A stretch of 13,730 bases of DNA from an uncultured Bacilli bacterium (GTDB lineage Bacteria; Bacillota_I; Bacilli_A; RF39; UBA660): assembly GCA_947625005.1 (NCBI GenBank), contig CANQNA010000027.1, forward strand, positions 1 to 13,730, given 5' to 3'. The stretch's first letter is position 1. Every line of letters begins with the position of its first letter. The notes under the pieces were generated by a model. The model made no database searches and was not told where the DNA came from. It worked only from the letters and a program-made list of their open reading frames with translations. The translations under genes were made by a program, and so were the position numbers. Shown here one piece after another: positions 7,136 through 12,696 of the stretch.

Positions 7136-8092
7136 CTAATTTAAAGCATTAAGAAGTTCATCTTTTTTCATAGTAGAATATCCTTTTAATCCTTGAGCTT
7201 TAGCAATTTGTTTTAATTCAACTAAAGTTTTAGAACTTAAATCTTCTTTTTCTTTAACTTCTTTTTTCTCAATTTCTTTTTTTGGTTTTTCTTTCTTTTC
7301 TTCTACTACTTTTTTAGTTTCTTCTTTTACTTTCTTTACTTCTTCTGATTTTTCTTCTTTTTTACCAGCTGCTTTTGGTTTTTCTTCTTCTGTTATATAA
7401 TCTACTATTTCTAATCCTTTAGCTTCACAAATAGCATTATTTAAAACTCCTAAAACTACCTTAACCGCTCTTATAGCATCATCATTACCAGGTATTACAT
7501 AATCTACATCATCAGGATCACAATTAGTATCAACAATTCCAAATACTGGAATATTTAATTTTCTTGCTTCTCTAATTGCATTAAATTCCTTTTTAGGGTC
7601 AACAATAATTAAAGCGTTAGGAAGTCTATCCATATTACGAATACCACATAATACTTTATTTAATTTTTCATATTCTTTTTTAAGTCCAATAACTTCTTTT
7701 TTAGGTAAAACATCAAACATTCCATTTTTTTCCATATTTTCAATTTCTTCAAGTCTTTTAACTCTTCTTCTAATAGTACGGAAATTAGTTAATGTTCCTC
7801 CTAACCATCTTTCAGTTACATAAAAGCTTTCACTTCTTAAAGCTTCTTCAACACTAGCTTCACTAGCTTGTTTCTTAGTCCCTACAAATAAGAACTTTCC
7901 ACCATTTTCAGCAATACGCTTAATTTCTGCATAAGCACGTTCAATACATGCTGCAGTTTTTTCAAGATCAATAATATAAATATCATCTCTTGCAGTAAAG
8001 ATGTATTCCTTCATTTTCGGATTCCATCTTTTTGTTTGATGTCCAAAATGAACACCTGCTTCTAATAAATAACTCATAGAAACAACAGCCAT
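7136..8092 (-). CDS. rpsB: Ribosomal protein S2 with charged linker and Rho-N/SAP-like C-terminal domain
   Basis: 318 residues, about 70-80 longer than ordinary S2 (~230-260). Residues 1-235 are a complete S2 ([19 protein letters not shown] at 9-27, [12 protein letters not shown] at 96-107, PNALIIVDP at 158-166, [22 protein letters not shown] at 185-206), a 30S head-body protein that helps recruit S1. Residues 236-284 are a Lys/Glu-only style linker. Residues 285-318 ([20 protein letters not shown] then [10 protein letters not shown]) match the Rho N-terminal / SAP-type helix-extended loop-helix, a small nucleic-acid-binding fold. The frame is continuous and ends at a clean stop 18 bases before tsf, so this is a fusion rather than a frameshift. 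ATG with AAGGAGAG 9 bases upstream, behind a structured leader. Confidence 0.96.
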   Translation of the reverse strand: MAVVSMSYLLEAGVHFGHQTKRWNPKMKEYIFTARDDIYIIDLEKTAACIERAYAEIKRIAENGGKFLFVGTKKQASEASVEEALRSESFYVTERWLGGTLTNFRTIRRRVKRLEEIENMEKNGMFDVLPKKEVIGLKKEYEKLNKVLCGIRNMDRLPNALIIVDPKKEFNAIREARKLNIPVFGIVDTNCDPDDVDYVIPGNDDAIRAVKVVLGVLNNAICEAKGLEIVDYITEEEKPKAAGKKEEKSEEVKKVKEETKKVVEEKKEKPKKEIEKKEVKEKEDLSSKTLVELKQIAKAQGLKGYSTMKKDELLNALN

Positions 8093-8106
8093 AAATTTTC
8101 ACTCTC

Positions 8107-8179
8107 CTTTTGTTTTTCTTCCAAAAGTCTCTTCTTAAATCACCGACATACAGCCACTAGGCAATTTAATCAACTTTTG
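8107..8179 (-). promoter_or_regulatory. Structured rpsB 5' leader with two alternative helices
   Basis: Minus-strand leader between the promoter and S2. Helix A: CAAAAGT (8179-8173) pairs with ACTTTTG (8128-8122). Inside it a 10-bp helix pairs 8169-8160 with 8144-8135 (eight Watson-Crick pairs, two G-U) around a 15-base loop. Alternative helix B: CTTTTG (8127-8122) pairs with CAAAAG (8112-8107), whose last bases are the start of the AAAAGGAG ribosome binding site. A and B use the same strand, so only one can form. This fits a translational control element, perhaps autoregulated by S2 as r-protein leaders often are, but that is inference. Confidence 0.5.
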
Positions 8180-8206
8180 TGTGTATTTGGTTTAAAAACC
8201 ACTAAT

Positions 8207-8235
8207 ATTTTATCAAAACACTTAAAAAAATACAA
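8207..8235 (-). promoter_or_regulatory. Promoter of rpsB-tsf
   Basis: Minus strand: TTGTAT (8235-8230), 17-base spacer ending in an extended TGA, and TAAAAT (8212-8207). Predicts a leader of roughly 105 bases before the rpsB ATG. It starts 8 bases after the stop of the Fic-like gene. Confidence 0.7.
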
Positions 8236-8242
8236 CTAATAT

Positions 8243-8704
8243 TTAATTATTATCAATTAATTTTTTTATTGGTATCATCATATTTTCAGAAATTTCATCA
8301 TCTTTAGAATATAGTATAGGAATAATTTCTATATCAAAATAACTTTCTTCTATTTTCCTCATCTTAAATCCTTTTAACTCCATTAATATTTTTGCTAATA
8401 ATAAACAAACTCGATGATTACCATCCATAAATGGTTGGTATAAATATATAATAGAAATGCATCTAATTAAAACTAACATAAATTCTTCCTGAGTAAAACT
8501 TTCATCTAAAGCATTTTTTACTAAATTTATTTGCTCTTCTATAATATATTCACAATCATCTCGAATATAATTTCTGAACTCTCCAGAATATTTTAAATCT
8601 TTAAATAATAATTTATGAATTAATTTTAAGGTTGTTATATCTAATTTATTTTGTAAAATAGTTGAATTTACTTGATTATAAATATCTTTAAAATTTTCTT
8701 CCAT
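8243..8704 (-). CDS. Small Fic-family protein with a degenerate active-site motif
   Basis: 153 residues from the chosen ATG. The Fic core is recognisable: IHKLLFKDLKYSGEFR (29-44, with the conserved GxFR at 41-44) and, at 90-101, QPFMDGNHRVCL in place of the catalytic HPFxDGNGRxxR. Active Fic enzymes transfer AMP or other phosphate groups to target hydroxyls using that first His. Here it is Gln90, the Gly of GNGR is His97 and the last Arg is Leu101, so AMP transfer looks unlikely; Asp94, Asn96 and Arg98 remain. The start is the ATG 6 bases after AAGGTG, not the GTG that is part of that ribosome binding site. Lies directly upstream of rpsB with no visible terminator between. No antitoxin partner is seen. 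It may be a binding pseudoenzyme or a decaying toxin. Confidence 0.75.
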   Translation of the reverse strand: MEENFKDIYNQVNSTILQNKLDITTLKLIHKLLFKDLKYSGEFRNYIRDDCEYIIEEQINLVKNALDESFTQEEFMLVLIRCISIIYLYQPFMDGNHRVCLLLAKILMELKGFKMRKIEESYFDIEIIPILYSKDDEISENMMIPIKKLIDNN

Positions 8705-8710
8705 ATAAAA

Positions 8711-8716
8711 CACCTT
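8711..8716 (-). promoter_or_regulatory. Ribosome binding site deciding the Fic-like start
   Basis: AAGGTG on the minus strand, 6 bases before the ATG at 8704. The in-frame GTG at 8713 is inside this site and cannot be the start with the same site. Confidence 0.7.
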
Positions 8717-8723
8717 GAAACTT

Positions 8724-8732
8724 ATAATAACA
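8724..8732 (-). promoter_or_regulatory. Candidate extended -10 of the Fic-like gene
   Basis: Minus strand TGT-TATTAT (8732-8724), with no good -35. It would give a very short leader that begins next to the ribosome binding site. Confidence 0.35.
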
Positions 8733-8785
8733 AAAAACTTTTAAGAAAAAAAGTATTTTTTTTGTAATATTAAATATATTCTATT

Positions 8786-8791
8786 AGGTGG
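8786..8791 (+). promoter_or_regulatory. Ribosome binding site deciding the sigma-K start
   Basis: AGGTGG, 5 bases before the TTG at 8797. The in-frame GTG at 8788 is part of the site, so the TTG is the better start. Confidence 0.65.
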
Positions 8792-8796
8792 TTTAT

Positions 8797-9495
8797 TTGT
8801 TACTTCATTTAATTAGCTTAATAAAAGATTTATTATTTTTTACCGGGAGCTACTCAATTAATGTTTTCCCTGATCCTCTAAAAGAGGAAGAAGAAAAAAA
8901 GGCTATAGAAAAAATGCTTTTAGGAGATAAAGAAGCCAGAAATACGTTAATTGAACATAATTTACGCTTAGTCGCTCATATAGTTAAAAAGTATGAATCC
9001 AATGATACATCTACTGATGATTTAATTAGTATTGGAACAATTGGCTTAATTAAAGGAATAGATTCTTTTAAAAGCAATAAGAATATTAAAATAACAACTT
9101 ATGCTGCAAAATGTATCGAAAATGAAATTCTAATGTATTTTCGTTCTAATAAAAAACATAATAATAATGTTAGTCTTAATGATTCAATTGGTTATGATAA
9201 AGAAGGAAATGAAATTAATTTAATAGATGTCTTAACTTTAGAAGAAAATAATTTATTAGATGATTTAAATACTAAAGAAAATATTACTAGTTTAAATAAG
9301 TATTTAAAAGTCTTAAATAATAGAGAAAGAGAAATTATTATAAAAAGATATGGACTAAATAATACCTTAAGTAAAACTCAAAAAGAAATAGCAGATGAAT
9401 TAAAGATTTCTCGTAGTTACGTTTCCCGTATTGAAAAAAGAGCAATTGGAAAAATTTACAGAGAATTTTTAAAAAATAAACAAACTTTTAATTAA
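8797..9495 (+). CDS. sigK: Pro-sigma-K, late mother-cell sporulation sigma factor
   Basis: 232 residues from a TTG start. Closest by eye to Bacillus SigK: EARNTLIEHNLRLVAHIVKKY (46-66, region 1.2/2.1), DDLISIGTIGLIKGIDSF (74-91, region 2.2/2.3), ITTYAAKCIENEILMYFR (99-116, regions 2.3/2.4), DKEGNEINLIDVL (134-146), and region 4.2 KTQKEIADELKISRSYVSRIEKRA (193-216). Residues 1-18 are hydrophobic and match the SigK pro-peptide; FFTGSYSINVFPDPL aligns with the cleavage region, expected between Ser18 and Tyr19, so the factor should be made inactive and membrane-bound and be released by an SpoIVFB-type protease. The gene is whole, with no skin-type insertion. It diverges from the Fic-like gene. 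No convincing sigma-E promoter was identified upstream. Confidence 0.88.
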   Translation: MLLHLISLIKDLLFFTGSYSINVFPDPLKEEEEKKAIEKMLLGDKEARNTLIEHNLRLVAHIVKKYESNDTSTDDLISIGTIGLIKGIDSFKSNKNIKITTYAAKCIENEILMYFRSNKKHNNNVSLNDSIGYDKEGNEINLIDVLTLEENNLLDDLNTKENITSLNKYLKVLNNREREIIIKRYGLNNTLSKTQKEIADELKISRSYVSRIEKRAIGKIYREFLKNKQTFN

Positions 9496-9536
9496 TATTT
9501 GCAATTATACACTGATATTTATTTTAAAAATTAATT

Positions 9537-9544
9537 GTTAAAAT
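9537..9544 (+). promoter_or_regulatory. Candidate extended -10 of the Xre-type gene
   Basis: TGT-TAAAAT (9537 start of TG; hexamer 9539-9544) without a good -35, about 19 bases before the chosen ATG. A/T-rich surroundings make chance likely. Confidence 0.3.
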
Positions 9545-9552
9545 TTAACTAT

Positions 9553-9558
9553 GGAGAG
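9553..9558 (+). promoter_or_regulatory. Ribosome binding site deciding the Xre-type start
   Basis: GGAGAG just before the ATG at 9563 (6 bases from GGAG). The in-frame ATG at 9551 overlaps this site and lacks one of its own. Confidence 0.7.
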
Positions 9559-9562
9559 AATT

Positions 9563-9838
9563 ATGAATAAAAATGAGGATATTAAAGAAATTTATAAAAG
9601 AGCGAGCAAAAGATTAAAATTATTCCGTAAATATCGTGGTTTAACTCAAGAACAGCTAAGTGAAAATTCTACTTTTTCTCGAGGTTTTATAGGTAATATT
9701 GAATCAAAGAAAACAGAACAAACCTTTTCTCTAGCAGTGCTTTATTATTTTGCTTTAAAATTAGATATTCCAATTGAATTATTTGTTAAAGAAGATATTA
9801 GTAAAGAATTAAAAATATTAGGTATAAAAGAAGACTAA
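9563..9838 (+). CDS. Small Xre/Cro-CI-type helix-turn-helix regulator
   Basis: 91 residues from the ATG at 9563. A single HTH_3-type domain spans about 13-76: RLKLFRKYRGLTQEQLSENS (17-36), the recognition helix region FSRGFIGNIESKKTEQ (38-53), then SLAVLYYFALKLDIPIELF (56-74). A short charged tail follows, with no sensor domain or membrane segment. It presumably binds DNA as a dimer in the cytosol. It lies 67 bases downstream of sigK on the same strand with no terminator between, so it may be read partly with sigK. Its target is not visible: no operator-like inverted repeat is obvious in its promoter region. It is a common type in both host and mobile-element contexts; no other mobile-element signs occur here. 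Confidence 0.85.
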   Translation: MNKNEDIKEIYKRASKRLKLFRKYRGLTQEQLSENSTFSRGFIGNIESKKTEQTFSLAVLYYFALKLDIPIELFVKEDISKELKILGIKED

Positions 9839-9864
9839 AAAATACAGAAAAATCTGTATTTTTT
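9837..9864. terminator. Two-way terminator between the Xre-type gene and obgE
   Basis: 12-bp perfect stem (AAAAAATACAGA / TCTGTATTTTTT) with a 4-base A loop. It gives a T-run in both directions and lies between the converging Xre-type gene and obgE, so it can end both transcripts. Confidence 0.9.
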
Positions 9865-9872
9865 TATTAGAA

Positions 9873-11141
9873 TCAATCTTTAAATTCAAAAATATAATCT
9901 TTTATTTGAACTTCGTCTCCTCTTTTTGCTCCCATTTTTTCTAACTCTTCTTCAATTCCCATCGCTTTTAGTATTCTACTAAAACGGGCTATAGATTCAT
10001 CTTCAGTAAATCTAGTCATATCAAAAGCTTTTTCTATCTCTTTTCCACTAATTACCCAAATATTTCCATCTTTAGTTATAGTAAAAGGATTTTTTTCTTC
10101 AAATTTATATAAAACATGATTAAACTCTGATTCATCATATAATTTTACATCATCAACGCTGTCTACTAATTCAGCAAGACGATTCAAAAGTTCTGAAAAA
10201 CCCTCATTTGAAATTGCTGATAATTCAAATACTTCTAAATTAGGATATTTCTTTTTAAATTTCACTAAATTTTCTTGAGCACCAACTAAATCCATTTTAT
10301 TAGCAATTACAATACTTGATTTATTAGCCAATTTATCGCTATATAATTTAATCTCATTGTTGATAATTTCATAATCATTAATAGGATCTCGTCCCTCACT
10401 AGCACCCATATCTATTACGTGAGCAAGCACTTTAGTACGCATAGCATGTCGTAAAAATTTATGACCTAATCCAATCCCTTCACTAGCCCCTTCAATTAAA
10501 CCAGGGAGGTCCGCCATTACAAAAGTTTTATCTTGAACTTTAACTACTCCTAAATTAGGTGATAAAGTAGTAAAATGATAAGCACCTATTTTTGGTTTAG
10601 AATTACTTATCATACTTAAAATTGTACTTTTCCCAACACTTGGAAGACCAATAAGACCAACATCAGCTAACATTTTTAATTCACATTTAATAATTTTTTC
10701 TTCCCCAGGTTCTCCTAGTTCACTCATTTTAGGAGCAGGATTTTCATGAGTGGCAAAAGCTTTATTACCTCTTCCACCTCTTCCACCATGAGCAACTATT
10801 ATTTCATCACCAACATTAACTAAATCAGCAATTATTAAACCGGTTTCCGTATCAACTATAGTAGTACCTTGAGGAACATTAATTACAACATCTTCTGCAC
10901 TTGCTCCATTACGATCACTACCTTTACCATTAATTCCTTTATCTCCCTTAATATGTTTCATCATTTTTAAATCTATTAAAGTTTTTAAACCAGATTTAGT
11001 TTTAAAAATAATATTAGCGCCTCTTCCGCCATTGCCTCCATTAGGTCCACCCATTTCCACAAATTTTTCTCGACGAAAAGAAGTACAACCATCTCCACCT
11101 TTTCCTGCACTAACTTTAATTGTTACTTCGTCTACGAACAT
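9873..11141 (-). CDS. obgE: Obg GTPase (ribosome assembly and stress/sporulation checkpoint)
   Basis: 422 residues from the chosen ATG, normal. Obg binds the 50S subunit and ppGpp, and in Bacillus is needed for growth and sporulation. Visible: N-terminal Obg fold (1-158) starting MFVDEV, with the Gly-rich GGPNGGNGGRG (31-41) and VAHGGRGGRGN (116-126); G domain with G1 GLPSVGKST (165-173), G2 TT (191-192), G3 DLPGL (211-215), G4 NKMD (281-284), G5 SAI (308-310); and a C-terminal OCT domain (about 345-422), found in Firmicute Obg. The start is the ATG 6 bases after GAGGTG, since the upstream in-frame GTG belongs to that site and family members begin MFVD. It follows the Smr gene by 36 bases and also has its own candidate promoter. 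Confidence 0.97.
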   Translation of the reverse strand: MFVDEVTIKVSAGKGGDGCTSFRREKFVEMGGPNGGNGGRGANIIFKTKSGLKTLIDLKMMKHIKGDKGINGKGSDRNGASAEDVVINVPQGTTIVDTETGLIIADLVNVGDEIIVAHGGRGGRGNKAFATHENPAPKMSELGEPGEEKIIKCELKMLADVGLIGLPSVGKSTILSMISNSKPKIGAYHFTTLSPNLGVVKVQDKTFVMADLPGLIEGASEGIGLGHKFLRHAMRTKVLAHVIDMGASEGRDPINDYEIINNEIKLYSDKLANKSSIVIANKMDLVGAQENLVKFKKKYPNLEVFELSAISNEGFSELLNRLAELVDSVDDVKLYDESEFNHVLYKFEEKNPFTITKDGNIWVISGKEIEKAFDMTRFTEDESIARFSRILKAMGIEEELEKMGAKRGDEVQIKDYIFEFKD

Positions 11142-11147
11142 AAAATT

Positions 11148-11153
11148 CACCTC
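11148..11153 (-). promoter_or_regulatory. Ribosome binding site deciding the obgE start
   Basis: GAGGTG on the minus strand, 6 bases before the ATG at 11141. The GTG at 11150 is inside it. Confidence 0.8.
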
Positions 11154-11165
11154 GTTTTTTGGGGT

Positions 11166-11194
11166 ATTCTAACACACTTAATCATTCATTTCAA
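11166..11194 (-). promoter_or_regulatory. Internal promoter of obgE
   Basis: Minus strand: TTGAAA (11194-11189), 17-base spacer ending TGT (extended -10), TAGAAT (11171-11166). It starts inside the last codons of the Smr gene, so obgE could be expressed apart from the upstream genes. Confidence 0.5.
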
Positions 11195-11438
11195 CTATTG
11201 TACATCCTGTGTTAAATCCATCTAAATAAAATTTACTAACTCTTTTATCTTTTTTTAAAATTTCTTGACATTTATTTTTTAAAATACCTTCTCCTTTACC
11301 ATGAATTATGACAACTTTTTTCTTATCTAATCTATAATTTTCTAATAGAAAATCTGATATAAGAACTTCTATCATATCACTAGAATAACCATGTAAATCT
11401 AATGATGGCAAAATATTTAAAAATACATCACTGAACAT
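11178..11438 (-). CDS. Stand-alone Smr-domain protein
   Basis: 86 residues, essentially one Smr domain, the fold found at the end of MutS2 and in small single-domain proteins. LDLHG (13-17) and VVIIHGKGEGILK (42-54) are the two hallmark motifs, and the end TGCTIVEM (78-85) matches the final strand. Smr domains nick or cleave DNA or RNA; in MutS2-type proteins this is linked to collided-ribosome rescue, which would suit the ribosome-assembly neighbours, but this is inference. Its ATG overlaps the end of the upstream gene by 11 bases, and its own ribosome binding site is weak (CGGAAAA), so translation is probably coupled. The expected HGKG histidine is present, so it need not be inactive. Confidence 0.85.
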   Translation of the reverse strand: MFSDVFLNILPSLDLHGYSSDMIEVLISDFLLENYRLDKKKVVIIHGKGEGILKNKCQEILKKDKRVSKFYLDGFNTGCTIVEMND

Positions 11439-12618
11439 TATTTTCCGTATTTACCTCAACAGATTGTGTTGGTTCTTGATTTTGTTGTTGCATAACCATT
11501 TGAGGATTATTATTCATCTCTGAAGTTTGATTAATTTGTGGCGTTACTTGTACTTGTTCCGAAGTTTGTCCAGTCATTGAATTTATCTCGTTAGTAGTAT
11601 TTATTTCCGGAGTTGATACTTGATTTAATCCTTCATTTTGATTGTTTATCTGATTAGAATTTATAGTTTCCACTTGAGCTTGATTTTCATCCAAGCTTTC
11701 TACTTGATTAGTATTTTCTGTTACGTGTACTACCTTATAACTCATTAATTTATCAGTTGCTAAAAAACCGGTAGATGCCCCTATTTCTCCTAAAGATGCA
11801 CTAGCATTTATATTAGCTAGTCTAACACTTTCTTCTATATCTAACCCATTAATAATACAATAAGCAAAAGTTCCAAAGAAAATACCTCCTGCTTTATCAG
11901 CATCTTTAACCTCTGTAGGAATACCAGGAATCATTTTAACTTGCATATCATTACAATAAATTACTCCATGTTCTCCTAAAGTAATAATCCATGTACATTG
12001 ATATAAATCAATTAATTTTTGATATAAATTAACAATAGTTTTAGGCTTATGTAATTCTATTTCTAAACCAGTTAATTTACTAGCAAAATTAATATTACAC
12101 ACTACATAAGTTGCTCTTTTACACATATTTATAGCATCTTTTGTTGGCTTATCTCCATAAAAAATAGTAGGAACATTAGAATAATTATTTAAAATAGCGT
12201 TTGCTCCACTAAAATCTTTATCATCAAATACAATAAAATCAGGAGTAAAATCATATTTATACTTTACTAAATCTTTTTTCATGCTATTTACTTTGATACG
12301 AGCAAAACCTGTTTTTTCAGTTTTAATTATAGAATAACTTACATCTGTATTTTGCTCATAATCCATTTCCATATATCTAATATCAACGTTAGCTTCTTCT
12401 AATATTTTTCTAAATTTTTCTCCCGCTTCATCTTTACCAGTTATTCCCGTATAAGAAACATCTATTCCATATTTCGCCAGCATATATGCCGCAACATTAG
12501 CTTCACCATAAATAGAAGTAATGGCAGAATCAATATTAAACAAGTCCCCATTACGAGGAAAATCTACTAAAGGTAAATAATAATTATAATGAGGTTTACT
12601 AACAACTAATATTTTCAT
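11428..12618 (-). CDS. PfkB-type sugar kinase homologue lacking the catalytic motif, with Q/N-rich tail
   Basis: 396 residues from the chosen ATG. Residues 1-295 are a PfkB (ribokinase-like) fold: substrate loop NIDSAITSIYGEANVAAYML (28-47), TGITGKDEAGEKF (57-69), ITLGEHGVIYC (212-222), and the C-terminal ANINASASLGEIGASTG (268-284). Active members carry D-T-x-G-A-G-D, whose last Asp is the catalytic base. Here the site is DADKAGG (239-245): the anion-hole Gly is Lys242 and the Asp is Gly245, so kinase activity is doubtful; the first Gly of the usual GG substrate loop is also altered (YGE, 37-39). Residues 300-396 are a low-complexity tail of Gln, Asn, Thr, Glu and Ser, unlike the rest. Start ATG has AGGA 8 bases upstream. 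First gene of the PfkB-Smr-obgE operon. It may be a ligand-sensing pseudokinase. Role unknown. Confidence 0.82.
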   Translation of the reverse strand: MKILVVSKPHYNYYLPLVDFPRNGDLFNIDSAITSIYGEANVAAYMLAKYGIDVSYTGITGKDEAGEKFRKILEEANVDIRYMEMDYEQNTDVSYSIIKTEKTGFARIKVNSMKKDLVKYKYDFTPDFIVFDDKDFSGANAILNNYSNVPTIFYGDKPTKDAINMCKRATYVVCNINFASKLTGLEIELHKPKTIVNLYQKLIDLYQCTWIITLGEHGVIYCNDMQVKMIPGIPTEVKDADKAGGIFFGTFAYCIINGLDIEESVRLANINASASLGEIGASTGFLATDKLMSYKVVHVTENTNQVESLDENQAQVETINSNQINNQNEGLNQVSTPEINTTNEINSMTGQTSEQVQVTPQINQTSEMNNNPQMVMQQQNQEPTQSVEVNTENNVQ

Positions 12619-12626
12619 ATCTATCA

Positions 12627-12630
12627 TCCT
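12627..12630 (-). promoter_or_regulatory. Ribosome binding site deciding the PfkB-like start
   Basis: AGGA on the minus strand, 8 bases before the ATG at 12618. An in-frame ATG at 12627 overlaps it by one base and so is unlikely to be used. Confidence 0.6.
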
Positions 12631-12641
12631 ATTCTAAATTA

Positions 12642-12670
12642 ATTATAAAATATTTTATAGTTTAATTCAA
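12642..12670 (-). promoter_or_regulatory. Promoter of the PfkB-like / Smr / obgE operon
   Basis: Minus strand: TTGAAT (12670-12665), 17-base spacer, perfect TATAAT (12647-12642), 23 bases before the ATG. A 16-base perfect palindrome (12644-12659) overlaps the -10 and spacer. Confidence 0.75.
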
Positions 12671-12678
12671 TAAAAAAA

Positions 12679-12693
12679 GACTTATTCTAAGTC
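12679..12693 (-). terminator. Terminator of the GDPD-like gene
   Basis: Minus strand: 6-bp stem GACTTA / TAAGTC with a 3-base loop, followed by seven T (12678-12672). It starts just after the stop codon of the GDPD-like gene. Confidence 0.85.
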
Positions 12694-12696
12694 AAT

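Noticed and set aside
7136..7430. Frameshift or junk extension of S2
   Set aside because: The Lys/Glu linker ends in an organised Rho-N/SAP-like motif and a normal stop before the tsf ribosome binding site.
8243..8704. Fic toxin-antitoxin pair
   Set aside because: No small inhibitory-helix partner gene (S/T-x-x-x-E/G-N) adjoins it and the Fic motif is degenerate.
8717..8787. Sigma-E-type promoter for sigK
   Set aside because: I looked for KMATATT and CATACAnT spacing; only weak A/T-rich partial matches were found, so none is called.
8797..9495. Skin-like element splitting sigK
   Set aside because: The reading frame is continuous through regions 2 and 4 of the sigma factor.
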